From the NCBI GenBank assembly GCA_009693575.1, contig SHWZ01000019.1, forward strand, positions 1 through 43,733: a DNA stretch of 43,733 nt, written 5' to 3'. Each line of letters opens with the position of its first letter. Positions within the stretch are counted from its first letter, which is position 1. Of this stretch, positions 36,901 through 43,733 are shown piece after piece. Source of the stretch: Flavobacteriaceae bacterium. GTDB lineage: Bacteria > Bacteroidota > Bacteroidia > UKL13-3. Both the position numbers and the translations under genes were made by a program. The notes below the pieces were generated by a model. The model ran no database searches, had not been told where the DNA came from, and saw nothing but the letters and a program-made list of their open reading frames with translations.

Positions 36901-39900
36901 CTGCCACTATTATCAACCAAACCAATGATATGACAGCCACTATCATAAATATGCAACGTAAAGCCAGTTATAGCTTTACCATGTATTCAGTAATGGCTGC
37001 TAACTTTTGGTATTCGGGGGGTATTACTGTTTATATTGACTACAATCAAGATGGTGACTTTATTGACGCTGGAGAGCAAGTATTTGCTCCTACCGCATAT
37101 TGCACTCAGGCCGACAACAAATACACCTTTACCATGCAAGTACCTTGTTCTGCAGGGTTAGGTACAACCCGAATGAGGTTGGTGAACCAAGAAGGTATAA
37201 TGGCACCTCCATCCTGCGGCATTACAACATGGGGCGAAACAATAGATTATACCATAAACTTCTCTGATAGTGCTGTGGGCTATGTGAGCAGCACGACTAC
37301 TCAGACCAATACTTCATCCGTATTCCAAGGACAGACCAACGCTCAGATAATGGAGATACCTATAGTTGCTAATGGTTGCGGTGGTGCTGTGCCAGTTACC
37401 CAGTTCAGTTTGAATACGAATGGCTCAACTGCCGCATCTAATATTAGCAATGCCAAGGTTTACTACACAGGCAATAGCAATGTGTTTGCTACTACTACAT
37501 CATTCGGAACAAAATCATCACCAAGTGGTGCTTTCACAGTTAGCGGAACGCAAAACCTAACCTCGGACACTAACTGGTTCTGGGTAGCTTACAATATAGC
37601 TAGTGGTGCTACTTTGACCCATGTGGTTGACGTAGAGTGTAGCTCGTTTATCTTTAATGGTTCAAGCCAAACACCAACAGTTACAGCACCGTCAGGTAAC
37701 AGGCCAATCAATAACCCAATGACCTTCAATAACCTTTCTTGGATTCAGTACAATAACAATGTTCCAAGAGGCTCAACAAATGCCTATGTGACTCGTGTGA
37801 ATGTGAACATGAATTCGGGGGCATCTATCAACATGGACTCATTGGTGGCCAATACTGCCTTCACCGGCACAGGGCCCATTACTACCGATGTAAACAGTGC
37901 CAAGGTGTTCTTTACAGGCACGAGCACTGTATTTGCTACTACGACACAATATAGCTCAACGATTGCCGCACCCAATGGTGCCATGAGATTTGCTGGAACA
38001 GTTGCATTGCAACCCGGCAATAACTATTTCTGGATTACCTACGTTATCCCAATAGGAGCTGTAATCAACGATTCGGTTGCCGCTACACTTTCAAAAGTAA
38101 CCCTAGCTGGAACGAACCAAACAGCTTCAGCTGCTGTTACAAGTGGTAAGCGTAAAGTGGTAGTTGCTTATTGTACGGTTGCGGCAACAAGCATGTGCTG
38201 TGGATTTGGTATTAAGAAGGTGGCTATTGGAAGTATAAACAACACGACGAATACCCCTCAGGGAACAGTTTCACCTTATGCTGATTCATACACTGACTAC
38301 ACCAGCATGAGCACCAATATCGGTAGGTATATCAGCACTACGCTCACATTGCAAGCAGGTACTTACGCAAACGGTAATCAGAACATAGCTGCTTGGATAG
38401 ACTGGAATCAGGACGGTGACTTTGTTGATGCGGGTGAGAAACTCGGTGAGCTTGTTGGAATGGCGGTTGGCACAGATTACAATATGGTGTTTACTGTTCC
38501 ATGTACAGCTACTTTGGGTCAAACCCGCTTGAGGGTGAAGCACCAATATGCTACTACATTCATTGACCCTTGTGTTTCGTCTTCTAATATAGAGGTAGAA
38601 GACTACACCGTAAATGTGGTTGATAACCAACGGCAGATTGTGGCTCAAAATAATACAAACCCACAATCAACAAGTGTAAGTCAAGGCTCAACTAATCAGG
38701 CTTTCCTTCGCATGGAAGCTATCATGACGGGTTGTGCTACAACGTACCCGCTTACCAACTTGACAATGAACACGGCGGGTACAAACGGCACATACAATGC
38801 TACATCAAACTTGACCAACGCCAAAATATTCTATACGGGCAATTCGGCAGCATTTGCTACCACTACTCAGTTTGGAAGCACCATCACCAGCCCCAATGGT
38901 TCAATGAGTTTCACTGGCTCACAAAGCTTGTTGACTCCAGATACCGTGAACTTCTGGTTAACCTATGATATCAAAGCTACGGCCAACTTGGGCGATACTG
39001 TTGATGCATCTTTGACCAGTGCAACTATTTTGGGTGTTACACAAAATGCTCCTGCTGGCAACCCAACCGGTTACAGGTTGATTGCAAACCCAATGACTTA
39101 CAACAGTGCAACCCTAACAATGCCTGTAACCAACAATGTAATCAAAGGCACAACTGGTGTGCGGGTTGTACTATTGAAAGTGAACACGAGTGCTACCGGC
39201 TCTAGCATTCCGATGAGTAGGGTAACATTGAATACTGCAGGCTGCACAGCTCCCACTACTGATATTACCAATGCCAAACTATTCTTCACTGGCAACAGCA
39301 GCACGTTTGCCACTACTACTCAGTATGGCACCACAATAGCTGCTCCAAACGGAACATTGGTATTTACTTCAGGCTCTACCAACTTGTTCAACAACGACAA
39401 CTACCTGTGGCTTACCTACGATGTGCCTGTGACTGCGGTTACTAATGATTCTATCACAGCAATGTGGGATTCTGTTACAGTTGGTGGATCTGCTAAATAC
39501 AACAGTTCAACCATTTCGACCAAGCGTAGGATTGTGAACCAATACTGTGCTCCAGTTTGGACTGCTACACTTGGCGAAACAGGAATCAAACAAGTGACTG
39601 TTGGTAGCATTAACAATGTTACAACAGCAATAGGCCCAGGTACAGTGCAGAATTTTACTGCCCAATCAACCACTATGCAGCGTTACACCTCGGTAACCAT
39701 GACTGTGAAAACAGGCACATACGATTACTATAACCTGACAGGCGTATGGGTAGATTGGAATCAAGACGGTACTTACCAAACAAGCGAACGTGTGTTCACC
39801 AACCATGTTTATACAAATGGTGTGGGAGCACAAAAAACCTTTACCTTTAGCATATATGTACCATGTAGTGCAACTTTAGGAACTACACGGATGCGGGTGC

Positions 39901-42900
39901 TGAATGAATATTACACTCTTGTAGCAAGTACAGCATCGCCTTGTGCTCTGAACACTAACTATGGTGAGTGTGAGGACTACACCGTGAACGTAACAGATAG
40001 TACTTATTCGGTAGCCTCTGTGGTGTCAACCACAGCCGCTACTTCAGACGTATTGCCTGGAAGCACCAATCAGGCCATTTTGAAAACGAAGGTTCAGATG
40101 TCAGGTTGCAGCGGCTTATTCACCACTAGACAATTGGATTACAATACCAACGGTACAACTGCTGCCAGCGACATTACCAATGCCCGTGTTTACTTCACTG
40201 GAAACAGTAACATCTTTGCTACCACTACCCAGTTCGGGAGCACAGCCACTCCAAGTGGAGCATTCTCTGTTACAGGTTCCAAAATTGTGACTGCCGACAG
40301 TCAATTCTATTGGTTGGCTTACGACATAGCGAGCGGAGCTACACCCGGCAACCTTGTTGATGCAGAAGGAACAGTGGCGACAGTGAATTCAGCTACCTAT
40401 GGTTCTTCGACAGCACCAAGTGGTAGCCGCACCATTAACAATCCAATGAGCATGAATAGCTATGTGACCGAGCAGGTAACTGGAACGGTGACCAAAGGCT
40501 CAACTCGCAACCAAGTGTTGAGGGTGAAATTGAACATGAGTGCCGGAAGTGCATGGATAGCCAAAACCCTTGACTTCACAATTGCTGGAACTACCGATGC
40601 CACTAACGATATTGGTACGGTGAGGGCTTTCTTTACAGGCAGCAGCAGCACATTTGCTACTACTACCCAATTGGGCACTTATTCAAACCCTATCTACAGC
40701 TTCACTATAAACTGCAACCAAACTGTTGCAGTAGGCGATAACTATTTCTGGTTGGCCTACGATGTACCGAGTGGAGCAGCTACCTACGACTCCATTGACG
40801 GCACATTTGAAGGTGGCACATTTGACTCGGCTGGAACTACAATCAGCCAAGTGCCTTCGGTAACCGATCCTTCAGGTCGCAGGGTGATTATCAATGCCTA
40901 TTGTACATCATATAATATAAACCAGGCCGATGACGACATTGGTGGAATCATGTTCCGTGATAGTCTTACTCAAACCACTATCTACAGTGATGGAGCTCAG
41001 ACACCAGTATTGAATAATACGACTGCTACCGGAATAAATGCAACCACGGATATGACCAACGTGACCATAAACCTTAAGAAGCAAGGCTTGTATAACTTTA
41101 CAGCGTATGCTGTTATGGCGGGAGCTACTTACTTTAGCAATATGCTAGGTGTGTTTATTGATTACAACCAAGACGGCACCTTCGGCTCGAACGAACGGGT
41201 TTGGGGATCAACCACCCCAGCAGCGGTTGGCACTCCTTATCATATGGGATATTTCTCAGTGCCTTGTTCAGCCATATTAGGGAGCACCCGCATGCGTTTT
41301 GTATTGACTGAAACCACTGCAGCTATAACAGCAGCTTGTGGTACATACACTTGGGGTGAAACTGTTGATTACAAAGTGAACATTGCCGATAGCACATACA
41401 ATGTGGTATCGGTAATAGCTGACCAGTTGAACACCAATGATGTGTTTGCAAGTGCCAGCAACCAGGAAATTGCCCGTGTGCGTGCCATTACAGGTGGCTG
41501 CCCAGGCACATTGAACCTTTCAGCATTGAGCTTGAACACCAATGGTTCAACTTCAGCAAGTAATGATATATCCAACGCTAAACTTTACTATACCGGAACA
41601 ACCAATGCATTTGCTACTACCACCTTGGTAGGAACAACAGCAAGTCCTAATGGCTCATTTAGCATAACTGGTTCTCAAAACCTTGCCCCAGACACCAACT
41701 ACTTCTGGTTGGCCTACGACATGGCTAGCGGAGCAACTACTGGAAATACCGTAGACATTGAAGTGAACAATGCTACGATTAGTTCTAACACCTACACACC
41801 TGCAACTACCGCCCCAAGCGGAGACAGGGATGTGAATGTGCCTATGACTTATACAAGTTCCACTGTTGCCTGTGCTGCATCTAACAACGTATCCGTAGGA
41901 ACACGTTATGCAAGGGTAGCCCGCATTGATGTGAGCATGAGTACAGGTGCACCAATCAATATGACTCAGTTCAACTTGAGCACAAACGGTAGCACCAACA
42001 CCAGCGACTTCGATACTATCAGGGTATTCTACACTGGAAATAGCAACACATTTACAACTACTACTCAGTTTGGAACGTATGTTGGAGCCAACGGTTCGTT
42101 CAATGTTACTGGAAATCTTACAATGAATTCAGGGACTAATTATTTCTGGGTAACCTATAAAGTGAAGACCACGGCTACTACTGGTGACTCAATTACTGTG
42201 AGTTGCACGCAAATGACCATTGGTGGTACTAATCAAACACCCACAGCAACTTCTCCTGGCTGCAAGCGTAAAATTATTCCAGCATACTGTAAACCTACCT
42301 GTACCAATACCTTGGCAGGATTACTTCTTGCCCGGGTAAAAATTGGAAGCCTTGATAATGCTAATGGAGCACAACCTCCCGCACCTTACTATACTGATTT
42401 CTCAGAAACGATAAGCAGTACAAATATCCAAGTCGGTACTTCACAAACTCTAGAAGTTACCCCAGGCACTTACGCATTCGGTGTGAATGTGGCAGCATGG
42501 ATAGACCTGAACCAAGACGGTGACTTTGGTGATGCAAATGAGAAACTCGGAGAATTGAATAGCATAGCCGTAACAGGAAGTGCAGCAAACCTGAACTTTA
42601 CCCTACCAACCACTGGTATTAGCCTCGGCGAAACAAGGATGAGGGTTCGTTTGGTTTACAACAGCACCAACCTACAGCCTTGTGCAACCTATACCTACGG
42701 TGAAGCCGAAGACTACGCAGTTACCTTGACTCCTCCATCTACCCCTACCCCAGCTATTACCCCTACTGCCCCAACTTTCTGTCAGGGTGTTGGTCAGGTA
42801 TTTAGCGTTACAGGTGGTGCTCAGGCTGGGTATACTTATACTTGGAAAGAAGGCTCTACTACTATGTACAGTGGTGTTGGAAGTCCTTACAATCAGTATA

Positions 42901-43733
42901 ACTACAATCCATCATACAATGGCTCATTCAATATCACTTGTGTTGTTACTGATCCATTCAGTCAAAGTGGAACCAGCAATACTGCAGCAACCACTATTAA
43001 TCCAAATGCTATTGCAGGCACAGCAAGTATCCAAACAACAGGTTTGTGTGCTGGCCAGTATGATACGCTGTACCTAACAGGGTACACTGGGACCATCCAA
43101 TGGCAGAGTAAGGTAGGAGCAGGTGCTTGGACTGCTATGGCAAGTCAAACAAATGATATCGAAAGTGTTCAGCCATCTGCTACTACACAATACCGTGCTA
43201 AAGTGAGCTATGGTAGCTGCAACGTTGCTTATTCTAATATAGTGACAGTTACCATTGGAGCTACCAGTGTGTGGATTGGGGCTTACAGTACCAATTGGAA
43301 TATCCCTAATAACTGGTGTAATGGTAGTGTTCCTACAGCCAGTTCTATTGTTACTATATCAGCGTCAGCAAATCAGCCAGTTATTATCTCTGCTGCATCT
43401 TGTAGCACATTGACTATAAATGCAGGAGCTGTTCTCACACTTAACAATGGAGCCAACCTTGCGGTGAATGGGGCTTATGTGAAGAACTCTACTGGAACTC
43501 TTGTTCACAACGGAGGTCAGTTGAATCTTGCACAAGCACAGGACATACCAGGCCAAGCCTACTACTACTTGAAATTGAGCGGAGCTGGTTCATACAGATT
43601 CACTGGTAATACGAGTATAGCTAACTACTTGGTAATCCCTAATGCCACAACATTTGTGAGCGACTCGGGCTATACTATTACTTGCCCTGGCGATGTTACC
43701 AACAATGGTACCATCCAGAGCAATGGCAGCGGT
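30936..43733 (+). CDS. Giant secreted repeat protein (BNR-associated-N and GEVED domains), 3' end outside window
   Basis: ATG at 30936 opens a frame with no stop for 4,266 codons. Signal peptide: residues 1-43, basic start then VSAFLSMLLLLLFANTGNA. Residues about 44-265 form a beta-rich N-terminal domain. From about 270 to 3930 come eight cassettes, each with two repeats carrying a YYTGNSxTFATTTQFG-like strand and an NYFWLTYDI-like strand (as in BNR-repeat neuraminidase N-terminal domains), then one GEVED domain ending YGExEDYTV. GEVED Gly codons lie at 33069, 34446, 35844, 37233, 38589, 39963, 41355 and 42699. The tail (42736-43260) holds Ig-like modules, then a VWIGAYSTNWNIPNNW beta-strand domain. 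Composition is Ser/Thr/Asn/Gly-rich and low in Lys/Arg. A role as cell-surface adhesin or matrix protein is inferred; the T9SS sorting domain expected at the end is not in view. Confidence 0.9.
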   Translation, partial: MSTFTCMHPVVALPQRKTLSLGKVSAFLSMLLLLLFANTGNAQISSNYSATKSYGTYTPITTAGGATTAASGALNYTMVPINVAIPSTPFNGSTFSNLCIYRGGYVAFSSSSSCVTYTQNPMTTGSYEGLIAAFTNYLYSANATLTPTPIPMIQYQQVGTEFVVQWTDASAFSGAAAAGRFGFQVRINTCNGVINTIYDSVLIQPTASTYPQHYVGIRGNSGGDYLNWNLASGAWHNASSSTSTATGCNIVGAGNKPYQGLQFTYTPTSAGALTLNSINYNTASVAQVALGANNQVITRLDLDVSGLTSSLNLNSIQVRSNNTNDADIGGVKLYYTNATSFNTNNQLGSTQTFSGGYATFSGLSKALTCGGNYVWVVYNISSGATVGNIADAKFDANSINVGGSTYPASNTSPGGSRTIATGMTFSTANAVQVSGYVEKGDQNKAIIQLKVDMSATGASLDVDQLVLNTAGSGTATNNVTTNVQNAKVYYTGNSSTFATTTQFSTTVAAPNGSLTFNGSQSLLNNSNYFWLTYDIKSTGTTSDSVDAKWTGLSIIGSNQTVTVQNPSGVRVIRVAYCKAPFSNLLAGVGLVNVSVGSINNTTAVPSAANVSYQDYTAISTNVSRNGAYTLSMTCGTYTATQHCFYAWADWDGNGVFTDAGEALGTSFLNTANTTVSFNFVVPCGASLGNTPLRVKDVYNIQTATPCQAITYGETEDYTLVVYDSALSYGTSYATQTVTSSVLSGSNNNRIIAVPVLIGGCNGVLNLTQMNFSSNGSTNAAADIDSAIVYWTGNSNVFATTTRFGAAGSINGAFTVSGTRSLSSDTNWMWLVYNLKGGASVGNVVDAECSQVTVGGNNYTPTNTAPSGSRGIDVLMTFNSANAIQPNTTAVPRGIRNELIGVVVNMSSGVSLNLTQLKFNLSGTTSIANDIDTIRVYYTGSSNQLCTAVQFGSGSLTGATILANPFSVNGTMALLPGDNYFWLAAGVKATAPVTDSIDAQCPQITIASPVGAQTTTVSSPTGKRKIMAAYCTATTTSFLAGVGITNVTLGDINNTTAIPLSAALSYTSYTSNLVCGMTTTLQRSSSQTLQVTNSTYTGTVQYCGVWIDWDQSGVFDATEFTIAAPGGPTNTFSLPFTVPCSAALGQTRMRVKFSYNGTFAATTACNGSPNYGEIEDYTVVISDSALTYVSSTTIQGPTTSVGKPSTNNAILQMQVVTAGCSGSLPMTSFSMNTTGCTDPNSDISAVKIYYTGSSATFSTTTLYHSVGTQNGSYAITHPTTFNLTNGDNNFWLTYDIDAGATSTDYVDAQFTSANVNGTGYSPSITSPAGDRQILIPMTYTSHTWTKVTSNTIQSALRQVVVGAEITMSSGTSVNLDSIIFNTTGTTNPANDIQNARVYYTGTSNAYSTSTQLYNQTTAAPSNSIFFGGTQGLLPGTNYFWLTYDIKAAAPTTDSVTGAFTRFRVNGTSYTVTPASLSGKRKISAPYCASYNTNVTDDDIGGIMFRDSATQTTIYQDGSQTPVVNNPQATGLNQVSDSTSKIINLKRLGLYNNTVYAVMAAGVYYANMVACFIDYNQDGTFGANELVWGSTTAASAGTPYHRGSFSVPCSAALGQTRMRFVLQETTVAITSACGTYTWGETVDYSVVISDSVAAYISSTTSQNNTSYVAQGSTNAQIMAIPIIAAGCGGAVPVTQFNLSTSGSTAASSDITTAKIFYTGNSNVFGTGTQFGTTSNPSGSFNVTGSQNLLGDTNWFWLAYNIAGGATNTNVVDAQCASIIVNGSTKTPSVTSPSGNREINTPMTFNSVTWQQYNTGATQNSTNNLMSRVIVNMSSGASINLDSVVAATAFTGTGPITSDATNAKVFYTGSSSSFATTTQFGSTIAAPNGAMRFAGATPLVSGDNNFWITYNVPSGAVVGDSIAAPVSKVTINGSDQNTSAATAIGKRRIMAPYCASYNTNVTDDDIGGIVILRGTDTVYKDGSATPVLNNSTATIINQTNDMTATIINMQRKASYSFTMYSVMAANFWYSGGITVYIDYNQDGDFIDAGEQVFAPTAYCTQADNKYTFTMQVPCSAGLGTTRMRLVNQEGIMAPPSCGITTWGETIDYTINFSDSAVGYVSSTTTQTNTSSVFQGQTNAQIMEIPIVANGCGGAVPVTQFSLNTNGSTAASNISNAKVYYTGNSNVFATTTSFGTKSSPSGAFTVSGTQNLTSDTNWFWVAYNIASGATLTHVVDVECSSFIFNGSSQTPTVTAPSGNRPINNPMTFNNLSWIQYNNNVPRGSTNAYVTRVNVNMNSGASINMDSLVANTAFTGTGPITTDVNSAKVFFTGTSTVFATTTQYSSTIAAPNGAMRFAGTVALQPGNNYFWITYVIPIGAVINDSVAATLSKVTLAGTNQTASAAVTSGKRKVVVAYCTVAATSMCCGFGIKKVAIGSINNTTNTPQGTVSPYADSYTDYTSMSTNIGRYISTTLTLQAGTYANGNQNIAAWIDWNQDGDFVDAGEKLGELVGMAVGTDYNMVFTVPCTATLGQTRLRVKHQYATTFIDPCVSSSNIEVEDYTVNVVDNQRQIVAQNNTNPQSTSVSQGSTNQAFLRMEAIMTGCATTYPLTNLTMNTAGTNGTYNATSNLTNAKIFYTGNSAAFATTTQFGSTITSPNGSMSFTGSQSLLTPDTVNFWLTYDIKATANLGDTVDASLTSATILGVTQNAPAGNPTGYRLIANPMTYNSATLTMPVTNNVIKGTTGVRVVLLKVNTSATGSSIPMSRVTLNTAGCTAPTTDITNAKLFFTGNSSTFATTTQYGTTIAAPNGTLVFTSGSTNLFNNDNYLWLTYDVPVTAVTNDSITAMWDSVTVGGSAKYNSSTISTKRRIVNQYCAPVWTATLGETGIKQVTVGSINNVTTAIGPGTVQNFTAQSTTMQRYTSVTMTVKTGTYDYYNLTGVWVDWNQDGTYQTSERVFTNHVYTNGVGAQKTFTFSIYVPCSATLGTTRMRVLNEYYTLVASTASPCALNTNYGECEDYTVNVTDSTYSVASVVSTTAATSDVLPGSTNQAILKTKVQMSGCSGLFTTRQLDYNTNGTTAASDITNARVYFTGNSNIFATTTQFGSTATPSGAFSVTGSKIVTADSQFYWLAYDIASGATPGNLVDAEGTVATVNSATYGSSTAPSGSRTINNPMSMNSYVTEQVTGTVTKGSTRNQVLRVKLNMSAGSAWIAKTLDFTIAGTTDATNDIGTVRAFFTGSSSTFATTTQLGTYSNPIYSFTINCNQTVAVGDNYFWLAYDVPSGAATYDSIDGTFEGGTFDSAGTTISQVPSVTDPSGRRVIINAYCTSYNINQADDDIGGIMFRDSLTQTTIYSDGAQTPVLNNTTATGINATTDMTNVTINLKKQGLYNFTAYAVMAGATYFSNMLGVFIDYNQDGTFGSNERVWGSTTPAAVGTPYHMGYFSVPCSAILGSTRMRFVLTETTAAITAACGTYTWGETVDYKVNIADSTYNVVSVIADQLNTNDVFASASNQEIARVRAITGGCPGTLNLSALSLNTNGSTSASNDISNAKLYYTGTTNAFATTTLVGTTASPNGSFSITGSQNLAPDTNYFWLAYDMASGATTGNTVDIEVNNATISSNTYTPATTAPSGDRDVNVPMTYTSSTVACAASNNVSVGTRYARVARIDVSMSTGAPINMTQFNLSTNGSTNTSDFDTIRVFYTGNSNTFTTTTQFGTYVGANGSFNVTGNLTMNSGTNYFWVTYKVKTTATTGDSITVSCTQMTIGGTNQTPTATSPGCKRKIIPAYCKPTCTNTLAGLLLARVKIGSLDNANGAQPPAPYYTDFSETISSTNIQVGTSQTLEVTPGTYAFGVNVAAWIDLNQDGDFGDANEKLGELNSIAVTGSAANLNFTLPTTGISLGETRMRVRLVYNSTNLQPCATYTYGEAEDYAVTLTPPSTPTPAITPTAPTFCQGVGQVFSVTGGAQAGYTYTWKEGSTTMYSGVGSPYNQYNYNPSYNGSFNITCVVTDPFSQSGTSNTAATTINPNAIAGTASIQTTGLCAGQYDTLYLTGYTGTIQWQSKVGAGAWTAMASQTNDIESVQPSATTQYRAKVSYGSCNVAYSNIVTVTIGATSVWIGAYSTNWNIPNNWCNGSVPTASSIVTISASANQPVIISAASCSTLTINAGAVLTLNNGANLAVNGAYVKNSTGTLVHNGGQLNLAQAQDIPGQAYYYLKLSGAGSYRFTGNTSIANYLVIPNATTFVSDSGYTITCPGDVTNNGTIQSNGSG
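34344..34382 (+). repeat. 39-base sequence identical to 35748-35786
   Basis: Both places encode VPCSAALGQTRMR in GEVED domains 2 and 3 and are the same at all 39 bases including silent positions, although these two GEVED domains are of different subtypes and differ widely around the block. Confidence 0.8.
35391..35428 (+). repeat. 38-base sequence identical to 36786-36823
   Basis: Both places encode CASYNTNVTDDDI at the start of GEVED domains 3 and 4 and are identical at all 38 bases, while the sequence just after (FRDSATQTT against LRGTDTV) diverges. Confidence 0.8.

Larger units (their letters stand above)
31745..42735 (+). repeat. Eight tandem coding cassettes of about 1.38 kb (beta repeat - beta repeat - GEVED)
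   Basis: Distances between the eight GEVED Gly codons are 1377, 1398, 1389, 1356, 1374, 1392 and 1344 bases, all multiples of three, mean about 459 residues. Within each cassette the first beta repeat (except in cassette 1) has a GC motif (GGCNG, AGCSG, AGCGG, NGCGG, TGCAT, SGCSG, GGCPG) while the second usually has NMSSGASINLD-like residues. GEVED domains are of two kinds, with cassettes 3, 4 and 7 carrying a longer type that starts YC(A/T)SYN-x-N-x-x-DDDIGGI. Repeat boundaries are approximate. Confidence 0.85.

Noticed and set aside
33299-41575. Minus-strand ORFs of 60-126 codons opposite the giant gene
   Set aside because: They are hydrophobic, Val/Leu-rich mirror readings of Thr/Asn/Gly codons in the same register in each repeat, with no start signals or domains.
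31745-42735. Regular repeats as a CRISPR array or satellite DNA
   Set aside because: The repeats are about 1.4 kb, coding in one frame, and diverged at third positions; no short identical repeats with unique spacers occur.
1-43733. tRNA, rRNA or riboswitch genes
   Set aside because: I scanned the gene-free stretches and saw no tRNA cloverleaf (GGTTCGA-type arm with acceptor pairing), rRNA segment or familiar riboswitch core; a covariance-model scan would settle it.

Overview
The window looks like chromosomal DNA of a Bacteroidota member, probably of the Chitinophagales/Sphingobacteriales/Saprospirales kind. The evidence is several promoters of the TAnnTTTG type, type IX secretion system (T9SS) C-terminal sorting domains, and genes of families I know mainly from this phylum (GSCFA, DUF6787, DUF4920, DUF4953-type metalloprotease, the Bacteroidota form of SecA). 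I cannot name a species.

Layout. 1-9.3 kb: the 5' end of secA (minus), an outer-membrane beta-barrel gene with a stop codon in its signal peptide, a flippase-like membrane protein, a frameshifted T9SS-secreted leucine-rich-repeat gene, a GSCFA protein, pirin, small conserved proteins, a PKD lipoprotein, meaB, a methyltransferase and a 42-residue lipoprotein. 9.5-13.1 kb: recQ, xerC-type recombinase and hpf. 13.2-18.6 kb: metF, a DMT transporter fused to foreign sequence, a mosaic of gene fragments (mobile-element-like protein, phosphoribosyltransferase piece, orphan T9SS sorting domain), metG and pterin dehydratase. 18.6-27.4 kb is almost all minus strand: a secreted zinc metalloprotease, a HEAT/LD-carboxypeptidase/DUF6787 operon, a methyltransferase, a decayed DUF1905/OmdA gene, a Nif3/zinc-ribbon operon and trmD. 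27.6-30.5 kb: a DUF4920 lipoprotein coupled to a S1/P1-nuclease/phospholipase C-like secreted protein, then dnaN.

30.9-43.7 kb: one reading frame of 4,266 codons runs off the right edge without a stop. It encodes a giant secreted surface protein with a signal peptide and an N-terminal beta-rich domain. Eight tandem cassettes of about 459 residues follow, each made of two BNR-associated-N-type beta repeats and one GEVED domain with an EF-hand-like Asp/Asn loop. Ig-like and beta-strand segments come last. Because it does not end in the window, a simple start-to-stop ORF search misses it; this is the most striking object here.

The remaining genes are mostly housekeeping (export, DNA replication and repair, tRNA charging and modification, folate/one-carbon metabolism, ribosome hibernation), with secreted or envelope proteins between them. 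Four loci are broken or mosaic. Two of the frameshifts fall in A-tracts, so assembly or sequencing error has to be weighed against real decay.
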